Assembly (NCBI GenBank): GCA_008501655.1
Contig: QQUK01000352.1
Span: 1 to 30,004 of the forward strand
Source of the DNA: Calditrichota bacterium
Lineage (GTDB): Bacteria; Zixibacteria; MSB-5A5; GN15; FEB-12
DNA: 30,004 nt
Reading direction: 5' to 3'
This document shows, one piece after another, positions 8,320 through 17,046 of the stretch. Positions within the stretch are counted from its first letter, which is position 1, and every line of letters begins with the position of its first letter. A model generated the notes under the pieces. The model was not told the DNA's origin and did not search any database. It saw only the letters and a program-made list of their open reading frames with translations. A program made the position numbers and the translations under genes.

Positions 8320-8735
8320 TAAATACAAAATTACTTCTTTACTGCTTTATCGCCGGTGGTTCTTATCTTTTTATAATTTCACTGATAGTGGAATGGGTCT
8401 CAATGAAACTGAAACTTGAACGGGGAATTCCGGAACAGTTACTTGAAAAGAATACGGCTGCCTGGTTTACATTGAATTATCTGATGGAGCTTTTGTTTTT
8501 TATCGTTATCCCTTCAGTCGGTTACAGCTTTTTTTATTTAGTACTACCTTTTGAAGGAATGCGGGCGGGACTGGCAGCATCGGTATTTGCACTTATTATG
8601 GGAGCGGTTCCTATTGTAATGATTTTTTCGGTTCGGGTAAAGTTTCCGATGGCGTACCTGACTTTTTTACTTTTAAGTTATTTTCTGAAATTAGCCGGAG
8701 CTATGGCTATAATCGGGTATCTGTATACTTTGTAG
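8316..8735 (+). CDS. Small integral membrane protein of unknown function
   Basis: About 139 aa, dominated by four hydrophobic segments (roughly residues 6-26, 47-73, 79-101 and 108-136), so a polytopic inner-membrane protein. I do not recognise the family. Two starts are possible: an ATG at 8307 lying directly against AAAGG, and a TTG at 8316 that overlaps the upstream TGA and sits 8 bases from AAAGGA. I prefer the TTG on spacing. It is translationally coupled to the SDR gene and 10 bases ahead of the aminotransferase gene, so it is part of the same operon. Confidence 0.7.
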   Translation: MINTKLLLYCFIAGGSYLFIISLIVEWVSMKLKLERGIPEQLLEKNTAAWFTLNYLMELLFFIVIPSVGYSFFYLVLPFEGMRAGLAASVFALIMGAVPIVMIFSVRVKFPMAYLTFLLLSYFLKLAGAMAIIGYLYTL

Positions 8736-8745
8736 GAGAATGATA

Positions 8746-9909
8746 ATGAATGCTGATATAAATAATAAATTTGTAGAAACGAGAAAACTTTTTCCGCATG
8801 CCGGTAATATCATCTATTTCAACTCAGCCTCGTATGGACCTTTTTGTCGACCGGTTGTCGATGCTATCAATGCCAATATAGATATCAGGATGCGGGCTGA
8901 TTATGATGATTCCCATGATGCCTTTGCGGTCCGTGAGTCTTTAAGAGAAAGATATGCTAATCTAATCGGCGCCAATCGGGATGAAGTCGGTATCAGTATG
9001 AATACGTCGTTTGGACTGAATATCGCAGCTTTTGGATTGCCTCTTGAAAAAGGTGATGAGGTCCTTATTTTTGATAAAGAGTTCCCGGCACTTGTTTATA
9101 CATTCAAGGCGGCAGCTGAAGAGCGGGGTCTAAAGATTACGTATTTAAAATCTGAAAACAATATTCTCCCTATTGAAACGATTGAATCCGCAATCACAGA
9201 GAAAACGAAAGTTATTGCAATTTCGTTTGTGCAGTTTTTTAACGGATATAAAAATGACCTGAAAGCGATTTCTGATATTTGTAAAAAGCATAATATATAT
9301 TTTGTTGTTGATGGAATTCAGGGATGCGGTGTTGAACCGATTGATGTCCATGAATTAGGGATTGATATCTTTGCCTCCGGATGTCAGAAATGGCTTCTTT
9401 CTCCTCAGGGATGTGGGTTCTTTTACATAAAGAAAGAATTGCAGGAGAAACTTCGGACACCGTTTATGAGCTGGCTTGGGGTTGATTGGGAGATGCAATT
9501 CTCTGACCTTTTTAAGTTTGAACAGCCGTATTTTGAATCGGCTCAAAAATTTGAACTTGGGTACTATGCGGTTTTAAATCTTTTAGGGATGAATGCTTCT
9601 TTGGATATTTTTGAAAATCTTGGAGTAGAAAACATTCAAAGTCATAATTACAAACTTATTGATAAAATCGCAGATTATTTTAAGAGTTCGGATTTTTATT
9701 CGGTGACTTCAAATCTTGAAGAAAAACACCGCTCATCAATTCTAACCTTCAGTTGTGAGAATTATCGCGATGTTCAGAAATATCTGCTTGATAATAAAGT
9801 TATCCTGGTACCGAGAGAAGGTTCGATACGGGTCTCGGTGCATCTGTATAACAACGATGATGATATAGAGAAATTTATTACTCTCCTGGATGCATATCCC
9901 CAAAAGTAA
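8746..9909 (+). CDS. Class V aminotransferase-fold PLP enzyme
   Basis: A 387-aa PLP-dependent enzyme of the cysteine desulfurase/isopenicillin epimerase-like superfamily. D189 in VVDGIQG should pair with the pyridine nitrogen of PLP, and K215 in SGCQKWL is the expected Schiff-base lysine. FNSASYGP near residue 25 is a typical opening. I see no flexible cysteine loop of the NifS/IscS kind, so desulfurase activity is not implied. The substrate is unknown. The start is the second of two close ATGs, because AGGAG is 7 bases before 8746 but only 1 base before 8740. It is the last gene of the SDR/membrane protein operon. Its stop codon directly abuts the stop of the convergent porin gene. Confidence 0.85.
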   Translation: MNADINNKFVETRKLFPHAGNIIYFNSASYGPFCRPVVDAINANIDIRMRADYDDSHDAFAVRESLRERYANLIGANRDEVGISMNTSFGLNIAAFGLPLEKGDEVLIFDKEFPALVYTFKAAAEERGLKITYLKSENNILPIETIESAITEKTKVIAISFVQFFNGYKNDLKAISDICKKHNIYFVVDGIQGCGVEPIDVHELGIDIFASGCQKWLLSPQGCGFFYIKKELQEKLRTPFMSWLGVDWEMQFSDLFKFEQPYFESAQKFELGYYAVLNLLGMNASLDIFENLGVENIQSHNYKLIDKIADYFKSSDFYSVTSNLEEKHRSSILTFSCENYRDVQKYLLDNKVILVPREGSIRVSVHLYNNDDDIEKFITLLDAYPQK

Positions 9910-11040
9910 TTATCTGAACATCACCGAAACCTGCAGTGCTATTTTGTCATGATTGAGTGATTCGTTTTCGGAAAAACGGTTAAGCTGATTGACCAGTTTG
10001 ATAGTAGTCGAACGGTTCGGGCGATAGCCGATTCCGTATTCATACCTTTTAGCGGCATAGTCCCATTTTTCTTTTTCACCTGAAGAATTTTCGATTTTCC
10101 CCGGTTCCAGGATTTCGTATCGCCCGGCGACATACCATCCCGGTGAAAATTTGTATTCGGCTTCTAAGTAGCCGGAATAAATTTCAAGATTTTCCTGATA
10201 GGGGTGCTCCCAGACATTAAAAAGAAATTCGGAATAGATTTCAAGAAGGTAGTATGCGATATACAAATCATACCCGTATCCGTAGTTCATATAATCTTCC
10301 GGTTGTTTACCGGTCGGCAAAGAATCCGGGAATGCTCCTTCAAAAAGATAAGGACCGTAAAAGCCGTTCAATCCGAGAGTAATATTAGGGGAGATGTAGT
10401 AGGCAATACGTGAGGTTAACTGGGGAATATCCTTTTTCTGCTCGACGGTTGGTTTTCCGAGGGAGCCGGTTAAAAGCGCAAAAGAGTAATCAATCTTTTT
10501 ATATGATCCGTATGCTTCAAGCCCGACATTCCAGCAGGCATCGTAAATGATTGGTAGGCCACCACGGGAGCGGGTTTCTTTTCCTGCCAGAAATTCATCA
10601 GCTGTTTGATTGAGTCCATCTGATAGTTTAAAAGATGTATGATAATTATAAATAAATGGAGCACCGATAAGAGGATTCTCATTACTATATGTTCTCGGTC
10701 CAAATGAACCGATTGTCGTCGGGATATAGCCTATATGGAGATTCAGAAATGGAGAGCCTACTTCTTCAAATCTCAGATAAGCACCATAGAGTGAAAATTC
10801 ATAGTTATCGATTAATACCTGGACGAATGCATAAGTATTGTTTGCTGCCTGACCGTCAAAAAAGAGTCTTGCTCTTGTTGAGTGAAAATTTGAAAAGCCT
10901 CGAAATGTTTCATTTGAAAAATCATCATCACCGGTATCTTTGAACACAATATCGGTTAAACCGCTTACTTCAACCTGAGCTGAGAGTGACGTTGTAAATA
11001 TGAACAGAAGTAATAGTATATATTTACCTATTGAATTCAT
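9910..11040 (-). CDS. Outer-membrane beta-barrel porin-like protein
   Basis: A 376-aa protein with a signal peptide (residues 1-21, cleavage after SLSA). Alternating amphipathic strands rich in Tyr, Gly and aromatic residues follow, and the C-terminus is a beta-signal-like LQVSVMFR. This is the layout of a phosphate-selective porin O/P-like or related barrel. Which solute it passes is unknown. The ATG has GGAG 7 bases upstream. It is the last gene of a minus-strand operon with a sensor kinase (12-base gap) and a cupredoxin protein, which suggests that the barrel serves or is controlled by the same stimulus. That link is an inference. Confidence 0.8.
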   Translation of the reverse strand: MNSIGKYILLLLFIFTTSLSAQVEVSGLTDIVFKDTGDDDFSNETFRGFSNFHSTRARLFFDGQAANNTYAFVQVLIDNYEFSLYGAYLRFEEVGSPFLNLHIGYIPTTIGSFGPRTYSNENPLIGAPFIYNYHTSFKLSDGLNQTADEFLAGKETRSRGGLPIIYDACWNVGLEAYGSYKKIDYSFALLTGSLGKPTVEQKKDIPQLTSRIAYYISPNITLGLNGFYGPYLFEGAFPDSLPTGKQPEDYMNYGYGYDLYIAYYLLEIYSEFLFNVWEHPYQENLEIYSGYLEAEYKFSPGWYVAGRYEILEPGKIENSSGEKEKWDYAAKRYEYGIGYRPNRSTTIKLVNQLNRFSENESLNHDKIALQVSVMFR

Positions 11041-11052
11041 TTTGTTCTCCTT

Positions 11053-12825
11053 TTATACCGATAGAGTTTGAAGATTTTTTTCGGTAACAAGTTTTAAGGG
11101 AAGTACAATTTCAAACATTGTTCCTTTTTCAGAATCCGAATGAACTACTATCTGAGCACCATGGTCTTCGACAACTTTTTTTGCAATTGCAAGTCCGAGT
11201 CCTGTTCCGTTCTTTTTACCTGATGTTACAAATGGATCAAAAAGTTTCTCTTTAATATGTTCCGGTATACCCGGACCATCATCTTTGACATAAATAGTTA
11301 ATTTTTCCTCATCCTGCTGATAACCAAGAGAGACACGGTCTCCCGGTTTAAGAGCCTCGCGGGCATTGTTAATAATATTATCAAATACACGTTGGAATCT
11401 TCCCGGATCGATGGTAATAAATAGAGGTTCGCAAGAGTCGATTACAAATTTGAGCCCTTTCTGTTCAAAACTGCCGGCATGGAACGACTGAAGATTTTCG
11501 AAATATTCAATCAAGTTGACTGTTTGAATATCAAGTTTAGTTTCACCTTTGGCATACTCTAAAATATCGCGGGTAAGGACGACCATCCGTTCGATCTGTT
11601 CATTGACACTATCGCAATATTTTTTGATACCATCGTTTTCTTTATTTTTGTATCGAATCATATCCATTGAGCTGTTGATAACCGCCATCGGATTTTTAAA
11701 ATCATGAATAATTCCAGTCGCGAGTTGTCCTATGGTTACCATCCTTTGTGAATCAAGCTGGTCTTTATGGATTTGTTCAAGTTCCGATTTGTTTTTAACA
11801 AGTTCAGCACGCATACGCTCAAATTCACCAGCGAGATAACCGAGTTCATCATTTGAGGTCGGTTTGATTACAAAATCGAGTTCATTTGCAGCAATTTTTT
11901 CGGCAGCTTCAACAAGATGGTTTACCTGCTTACCGATTGACTGATTTGTGAAATAGGTTATGATTCCCATTGCAAGCAGACCGCCGATGAGAGCCAAGAT
12001 AATCAGCATCGTCCGGCTTTCTTTAAGGATAGGGACGATATGGTCATCGAGTGAAGCAAAGTATGTTATTGTCGTCAGGTTCATATTTGAGGGAAGCGTT
12101 AAAGTTAAAAACTCCTCATCGTTGTATTCGATTTTATGGATAAATCCAGGTTTGGAATTGTCTGCAAATAACAGGAGAGCTTCGTTGTTCATTTTATAAG
12201 TCAATGGTGAGTTACTATAGTCGACAATTGTGTTATCATATCGAATGATAATATTAAAACCGGTCAAATCTTTTAAATTTGTAATCAGATTTTTGGAATA
12301 ATTGATACCTGAGATAACGGTTCCAATGAAGTAATCATCGGGTGTCACCATTGATGTATAAAATACTTCGTATAAATTATTCTCTGTTGTAAGATATTCA
12401 ATCTGTTTATCCGGGTTTCTTGAATTATGAAATAGGTGTATCAAGTCTTCTGTAAACTGTCCGTAATTATTGGTTTCAAAAAGTACCTGATCGTTTCTGT
12501 CAATGACAATCATAAAATCGGCTGACGCTAATCCAAGATAATAGGGAATTTCTTCGTTGACAGTATTTTTATCACCGGTTTCAATTGCTGCAAACAGGCG
12601 GGGGGAGGAAAGAACCGTCTGGAGTTCATCCTGTTTACTGCTGTAATATGATTTAATATATGTGTCGGTAACTATATCGGTATGTTCTAATCTTGACCGG
12701 AAAAGATCTGTCAGTCCGTTGTGTACTCTGTTCGATGTAATATATATAGCTCCAATCATCAGGAGGGTGATAATCAATGTAATGAAGATAACATATCTTT
12801 GGGTGATACTTAACCGAATCTGCAT
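11053..12825 (-). CDS. Membrane sensor histidine kinase (Cache-like sensor, HAMP)
   Basis: A 590-aa kinase. Transmembrane helices at about 11-30 and 272-292 frame a periplasmic sensor domain of about 240 residues that looks like a double Cache domain. A HAMP linker (about 293-345) and a short coiled coil follow. In the HisKA region, H374 in GIIHDFKNPM is the phosphoacceptor. The ATPase domain shows the N box (IINNAREAL, about 484-492), the G1 box DDGPGIP (515-521) and the G2 box GTGLGLAI (540-547). No receiver domain is attached and no response regulator gene is nearby. Its ATG overlaps the cupredoxin stop by one base (TAATG), so the two are coupled. Confidence 0.92.
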   Translation of the reverse strand: MQIRLSITQRYVIFITLIITLLMIGAIYITSNRVHNGLTDLFRSRLEHTDIVTDTYIKSYYSSKQDELQTVLSSPRLFAAIETGDKNTVNEEIPYYLGLASADFMIVIDRNDQVLFETNNYGQFTEDLIHLFHNSRNPDKQIEYLTTENNLYEVFYTSMVTPDDYFIGTVISGINYSKNLITNLKDLTGFNIIIRYDNTIVDYSNSPLTYKMNNEALLLFADNSKPGFIHKIEYNDEEFLTLTLPSNMNLTTITYFASLDDHIVPILKESRTMLIILALIGGLLAMGIITYFTNQSIGKQVNHLVEAAEKIAANELDFVIKPTSNDELGYLAGEFERMRAELVKNKSELEQIHKDQLDSQRMVTIGQLATGIIHDFKNPMAVINSSMDMIRYKNKENDGIKKYCDSVNEQIERMVVLTRDILEYAKGETKLDIQTVNLIEYFENLQSFHAGSFEQKGLKFVIDSCEPLFITIDPGRFQRVFDNIINNAREALKPGDRVSLGYQQDEEKLTIYVKDDGPGIPEHIKEKLFDPFVTSGKKNGTGLGLAIAKKVVEDHGAQIVVHSDSEKGTMFEIVLPLKLVTEKNLQTLSV

Positions 12826-13490
12826 TATCGAAGCTCCATGTATGTGGAGTCATTGACAATATCAATCTCCTCTGTTATCTCCGGAAGATTTTCCTGCCAG
12901 AGGTGGAGTGTATAATTCCCCGGCTGAATATTCTGCAGTGCAAAATTACCATCTTTATCTGAGACGGTATAGTACGGGGTTTCCAGAACATGAACGTATG
13001 CCCGCATAGTGTAGTGAATCTCACAAAAGATTGAAACGATTCCGGGTTTGTCAAATGTCACTTCTTTTGATTTACCTTCGGGATACCGCCCGAGATCAAA
13101 TTTTTTTGTGCTTGAATAGGAAAAGACATTATGAAAAAACGGATCAAGATTTGGAAATTCAACGGTACTTCCTAATGATACCGCCATCACTGATGGTTCA
13201 AACGTTTTATCTTTCTGCGCCATCTTTTGATTTTTTAACTCCGGTCGGATATCGGGGAGATTTTCACCGGTCAAATAGATTACTGAAAAGAGCCCCGGAT
13301 TACATTCACAATTTCCGGCGACCTGTTCCGTTTCTGCTTTCCGGCTTTTATACCGTTGTATCTTTTTTTTGGTTTCGGTAGGTGCTTTACGCAACACCTG
13401 ACCATAAAGACCGGCTCCGAATGCAGATGAACTGCTTAAAAGTAATATGGAGCAAATCAGGATACTATAACTTATCTTGTTTAATCTCAT
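12825..13490 (-). CDS. Secreted cupredoxin protein with C-terminal carboxypeptidase-regulatory-like domain
   Basis: A 221-aa exported protein with a signal peptide at residues 1-25. A cupredoxin-like fold runs from about 65 to 170. The probable type 1 copper ligands are H120 (FFHNVFSY) and C156, H159 and M162 in FCEIHYTM. A beta-sandwich of the carboxypeptidase-regulatory/PEGA type (about 172-221, DGNFALQNIQPGNYTLHLW) follows. Similar proteins are often labelled methylamine utilisation protein, but no mau genes are present. A CxC (61-63) is a second possible metal or disulfide site. I chose the ATG at 13490 because it gives a standard signal peptide; an in-frame TTG at 13508 is possible. It is the first gene of the cupredoxin/kinase/porin operon and may supply copper or redox sensing to the kinase (inference). 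Confidence 0.85.
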   Translation of the reverse strand: MRLNKISYSILICSILLLSSSSAFGAGLYGQVLRKAPTETKKKIQRYKSRKAETEQVAGNCECNPGLFSVIYLTGENLPDIRPELKNQKMAQKDKTFEPSVMAVSLGSTVEFPNLDPFFHNVFSYSSTKKFDLGRYPEGKSKEVTFDKPGIVSIFCEIHYTMRAYVHVLETPYYTVSDKDGNFALQNIQPGNYTLHLWQENLPEITEEIDIVNDSTYMELR

Positions 13491-13601
13491 ACTATTAATA
13501 TCGTACAAGATCGGTTTTCCTTAAGGGAAGCAAAGTTATTAAATCAAGGCTATAAGGTGTTGTTTTTCAGTTATTTACGATAGAGCAAAAAGGTATGCGG
13601 A

Positions 13602-14666
13602 TCAGCTTTCCGGATTCTTAATAATTGCTTTAATTCTCTCTTTTATCGGCTGATAAAAAACAGCATGTCCTTTGGCGTTAAAATGAATCGGATCATCAGC
13701 CGGATTTGAGAATAAATCTGAAAATTTATCAAACTCAGGTTGGTGATCGATAAAGTCTATATCTTCATATCGGGCGGTTGCAATTACTTTATCCTGGTAC
13801 CGTTTATGTTGTTCATGGAAATTAGATATTGTGTATTGTCCGGGGAAATAATTTTCCAATGAGGCAACCGGGGGAACCATCAGGATCGGGACTATATTGT
13901 TTTCTTTACACAACCTGATGATTCTGCGCAGATTTTCTTCGAATTGAGGAAGGGGAACTCGTTTTTTACCCCCTTTTTGGTCAAGAGATATCTGCTGTTG
14001 TTTTTCGGTCGCTGATAGTACAATTTTTCGTGCAAGCTGATATATTTTGAGATGCGAAAATATATTCTGTAATCTCAGGATAACTGCATTCGGTTTTTCC
14101 TGTTCATGGTCAGAGATATTTTTCCCGGCAGTCCATTGGTCGTTCCATCCGAACATGATCGTTACTATATCCGGATTGAGCTTTAGAAGTTCTTTCTCAA
14201 AATAAATTTTACCCTGATAAGATGAATACCCGGGGACCCCACAGTTGAGGATTTCGATATCTTTTGCTGGAAACTCCGATTGTAACTTCCTTGATAGTCT
14301 TGTTGTCCAGATAGAATCATCTTCAACACCCCATCCGAAGGTACAGGAGTTACCAACAGCGAGTATGCGGATACCTTTTTTTGATTTATCAATTTCATCA
14401 CCACGCATCCCTTTGGAGTTGATGTGATAGGTGATGTCTGAAAATGATTCTGAGTTAATTGTCTGGTCGGGACGGAAACGCCAGAAGAGATTGGCATCTT
14501 TTTTATAGACATCAGGGAAATCGATATCTCTGTTTATGGGAAAAAATTGATTTTTGTAATACAGATCAGGGTCGGCAATGTGCAAAGAAAGTTCTGTCAG
14601 TCCTATAAACAGAACTAGAATAAGAAATGAAAAAATCAGCTTCAGATAGAGCGGTTGTTGTCGCAC
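13602..14666 (-). CDS. Membrane-anchored SGNH/GDSL hydrolase
   Basis: A 354-aa protein with an N-terminal membrane anchor (about 8-27) and an SGNH hydrolase domain outside the membrane. The catalytic Ser107 is in GNSCTFG (105-111), the oxyanion Gly in GVPGYSS (143-149), Asn175 in GWND (173-176), and the Asp/His pair is D325-P-I-H328. It probably adds or removes an ester or acyl group on a glycan or lipid at the cell surface. The start is a GTG at 14664-14666; an in-frame TGA five codons upstream rules out a longer protein. It is the last gene of the SxtJ-like/carbamoyltransferase/DUF5989 cluster, 16 bases after DUF5989. Confidence 0.87.
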   Translation of the reverse strand: MRQQPLYLKLIFSFLILVLFIGLTELSLHIADPDLYYKNQFFPINRDIDFPDVYKKDANLFWRFRPDQTINSESFSDITYHINSKGMRGDEIDKSKKGIRILAVGNSCTFGWGVEDDSIWTTRLSRKLQSEFPAKDIEILNCGVPGYSSYQGKIYFEKELLKLNPDIVTIMFGWNDQWTAGKNISDHEQEKPNAVILRLQNIFSHLKIYQLARKIVLSATEKQQQISLDQKGGKKRVPLPQFEENLRRIIRLCKENNIVPILMVPPVASLENYFPGQYTISNFHEQHKRYQDKVIATARYEDIDFIDHQPEFDKFSDLFSNPADDPIHFNAKGHAVFYQPIKERIKAIIKNPES

Positions 14667-14682
14667 AGTACTTGTTGCTCAA

Positions 14683-14844
14683 TTAAAAGAGTGAGTAGAT
14701 AAATGGAGCTAATGCTGACGATTCGGTAAAGACAACCAACAGTGAGAGGACAACCAAGAAAAAGAGAATAGGTGCCAACCACCATTTCTTTGAAGATGAA
14801 ATGAAATAAGCTAATTCAGTAAATATACGAAATCTCCGAAACAT
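14683..14844 (-). CDS. DUF5989 small membrane protein (53 aa)
   Basis: A short frame from the ATG at 14842-14844 to a TAA at 14683-14685 encodes 53 residues. A basic N-terminus is followed by KKWW (19-22), one strongly hydrophobic helix (about 23-39) and the ending SSALAPFIYSLF. The KKWW, the single helix and the SALAPFIY tail are what I know of the DUF5989 family, which sits beside carbamoyltransferase and SxtJ genes. Its function is unknown; a small inner-membrane partner of the neighbouring enzymes is likely. It falls below common length cut-offs and is easily missed. The start has only a weak ribosome site (GAGAA). Confidence 0.88.
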   Translation of the reverse strand: MFRRFRIFTELAYFISSSKKWWLAPILFFLVVLSLLVVFTESSALAPFIYSLF

Positions 14845-14886
14845 GGCGGTTCTCGCAGGTATATTTAAAGTTTACGTTTGTCTAAT

Positions 14887-14917
14887 ATCGAATCGGATAC
14901 AACTTCCGATACTCGAT
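14887..14917 (-). other. Imperfect hairpin between carbamoyltransferase and DUF5989 genes
   Basis: Arms 14887-14897 and 14905-14917 pair as two 5-bp blocks (ATCGA and TCGGA) interrupted by a small internal loop, with a 7-base apical loop. No T run follows on the minus strand, so it is not a standard terminator. Inside a probable operon it could be a processing or stability element. Confidence 0.35.
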
Positions 14918-14940
14918 TTGCGTTCACAGATGATAATGTC

Positions 14941-16677
14941 TTAGTCTAATTTTTTCTCGAATATGAAATGCTCAATGATTTCATTCGATACATTTGTCTT
15001 GTCAATAATATAAGCCTGAAGCAGCATTTTGTCAATACCCCCTGAACAGAATGTAGCAAAGGCATCCTCAGGTTTGTTTACAATAGCATGACCGCGCAGG
15101 TTAAACGAGGTGTTTAGCAGAACCGGTAAACCGGTCTGTTTTTTGAATGCACACAGAATTTTATACAAAATTTTATTATCATATTCAGTTACCGTTTGGA
15201 TTCTCGAAGAGTTATCTATATGCGTCACAGCAGGTATCAATGACCGTTTCTCTCTTTTAACTTTAAAGTTAAAAAGCATATATGGGGAATCTCCCATACA
15301 GTCGAAATAGTCGGCAACATCTTCCTGCAGGACAACCGGAGCAAAAGGGCGGAACGGCTCTCTGTATTTGACCGCGGCATTAATTTTTTCTTTCATATTG
15401 TTATTTCGCGGATCAGCAAGGATAGAACGGAAGCCGAGAGCTCTTGGGCCAAACTCCATCGCTCCCTGATAAACCGCAACGATGTTGCCTTCGGCAATAT
15501 ATCCTGCTATCGTTTCGGCGGTTTCATCTTCCGATTGTGCTTTGTATGGAATATTGTGTTTGTCCAAAAATGTTTTGCAGTCATTTGCAGAATGTCTTGG
15601 ACCGATCCCGAAAAACGGCTGTTTCTGTTTTGGACCGTCTGATAATTTATGGGATGCATACAGAGCGCATCCGACAGCACCGCCTGCATCACCTGAAGCA
15701 GGCTGGACGTAGATGTTATCAAAGATATTCTGTTTGAGTAAAAGTCCATTTGCTTTGCAGTTTAAAGCAACGCCACCGGAAAGACAAAGATTGGTTTTTC
15801 CTGTTTCCTGCCTCACGTGCGCTGCCATTTTGAGGACAATTTTTTCTATGACAGCCTGAATCGATGCTGCAATATTCTCAGCAAATTCATCGGTCTCTTC
15901 TTCCGGTTCTCTTTTTGGATGATTAAACAGTTGTTCAAATTTTTCATTGGTCATGGTCAATCCGTAATGGAAAGAAAAATAATCGAGATTCAGATGAATT
16001 GAACCGTCATCATGGATTTTGACTATTTTTTCTTCGATGAGGTCGGAATAGATTGGTTTTCCATAAGGGGCAAGTCCCATGACTTTATATTCGGCTGAGT
16101 TTACCTGAAAACCTAAATAGTACGTAAAGGCTGAATAGAGAAGTCCGACTGAATGCGGGTAGTGCATCTCCTTAAGTAACTTTATTGTTGTCCCTTCGCC
16201 AATACCGTATGATGCAGTTGCCCATTCCCCGACTCCATCGATAGTCAGAATTGCGGAGTCATTAAAATCAGATGAAAAATAAGTTCCGGCGGCATGGGAC
16301 AGATGGTGAGGAATAAACAGTACTTCACCTTCAAAGCCAAGCTCCTTATAAATAACATGGTCGGTCCAAAGCTTTCTTGAAAGCCAAACCGGAAGGGCTT
16401 TTAGAAAAGCTTTATACGACCGGAACGGCTGCCCCATATAACCAGTCAGGATGCGGTCGAATTTTAAAAAAGGTTTATCGTAAAAAACGATATAGTCAAT
16501 ATCATTCATTGTCAGATTGCCGCGCTCAAGACAATAAGCTACGGCGTTTTTGGGAAGTTCCGGGTCCTGTTTGATGCGGGTAAAGCGTTCTTCCGAACAG
16601 GCGGCGGTCAAGAGACCTTCTTTGACCAGAGCTGCGGCGGCATCATGATAAAAACATGATATCCCTAAAATATTCAT
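14941..16677 (-). CDS. Carbamoyltransferase (NodU/CmcH/HypF-like family)
   Basis: A 578-aa enzyme of the O-carbamoyltransferase family that uses carbamoyl phosphate and ATP via carbamoyl-adenylate. It opens with the YrdC/Kae1-like fold (NILGISCFYHDAAAALV). HHLSHA (124-129), TIDGVGEWAT (145-154) and EYKVMGLAPYG (196-206) are the metal and nucleotide motifs. LCLSGGVALNCKANG begins the next part of the Kae1 fold, and GPRALGFRSILADPR opens the C-terminal domain. The acceptor is unknown; members act on nodulation factors, antibiotics, toxins and surface glycans. It sits 4 bases after the SxtJ-like gene and upstream of DUF5989 and an SGNH hydrolase, so carbamoylation of an envelope glycan or lipid is the likeliest job here (inference). 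Confidence 0.93.
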   Translation of the reverse strand: MNILGISCFYHDAAAALVKEGLLTAACSEERFTRIKQDPELPKNAVAYCLERGNLTMNDIDYIVFYDKPFLKFDRILTGYMGQPFRSYKAFLKALPVWLSRKLWTDHVIYKELGFEGEVLFIPHHLSHAAGTYFSSDFNDSAILTIDGVGEWATASYGIGEGTTIKLLKEMHYPHSVGLLYSAFTYYLGFQVNSAEYKVMGLAPYGKPIYSDLIEEKIVKIHDDGSIHLNLDYFSFHYGLTMTNEKFEQLFNHPKREPEEETDEFAENIAASIQAVIEKIVLKMAAHVRQETGKTNLCLSGGVALNCKANGLLLKQNIFDNIYVQPASGDAGGAVGCALYASHKLSDGPKQKQPFFGIGPRHSANDCKTFLDKHNIPYKAQSEDETAETIAGYIAEGNIVAVYQGAMEFGPRALGFRSILADPRNNNMKEKINAAVKYREPFRPFAPVVLQEDVADYFDCMGDSPYMLFNFKVKREKRSLIPAVTHIDNSSRIQTVTEYDNKILYKILCAFKKQTGLPVLLNTSFNLRGHAIVNKPEDAFATFCSGGIDKMLLQAYIIDKTNVSNEIIEHFIFEKKLD

Positions 16678-16681
16678 ACCG

Positions 16682-16924
16682 TTAACTCTGCCTCTTTAAT
16701 GATTCGAAATCGGGATTCTGTTTTTGAACATCTTTCCAGTTTGTATTTTTATCGGAATGGAATGAATGATCCAGCGGGTTCCAGCCAAAAAGACGGAAGA
16801 GTGCTCCGAGGGGGGAAATCATTAGAAAATAGATGACAGTTACAATAACTTTTGTATTAAACTGCCCAATTTTATGGGCAATGACTTTCCATTTTTCCCA
16901 GATATTTTTAAAAAACTGTTTCAT
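16682..16924 (-). CDS. SxtJ-like small membrane protein
   Basis: An 80-aa protein with one or two hydrophobic stretches (about 24-45, VIVTVIYFLMISPLGALFRL) and a polar C-terminus ending in FESLKRQS. The pattern KIGQFNTKVIVTVIYF, the SPLGALFRLFG turn and the Trp-containing tail resemble the SxtJ family, named after an unassigned gene of the saxitoxin cluster. Here it is the first gene of the carbamoyltransferase operon. The link to SxtJ rests on pattern memory and on the neighbourhood, not on an alignment. No Shine-Dalgarno sequence precedes the ATG. The upstream gap to the divergent SDR gene is AT-rich, with possible -10 boxes on both strands. Confidence 0.75.
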   Translation of the reverse strand: MKQFFKNIWEKWKVIAHKIGQFNTKVIVTVIYFLMISPLGALFRLFGWNPLDHSFHSDKNTNWKDVQKQNPDFESLKRQS

Positions 16925-17046
16925 CTGATATTATCTGTTTATAATTATATTATGATTCACTTGCCTCAAATATTGTATGGTAATATACTATATAATCCGT
17001 ATATCGACAAGTGTACTTGAACAATTAACAGATCGGTGCCGGCAAA

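Noticed and set aside
12825..13490. Methylamine utilisation gene
   Set aside because: Similar proteins carry that label, but no methylamine dehydrogenase or mau genes are present. The copper-site and beta-sandwich description is safer.
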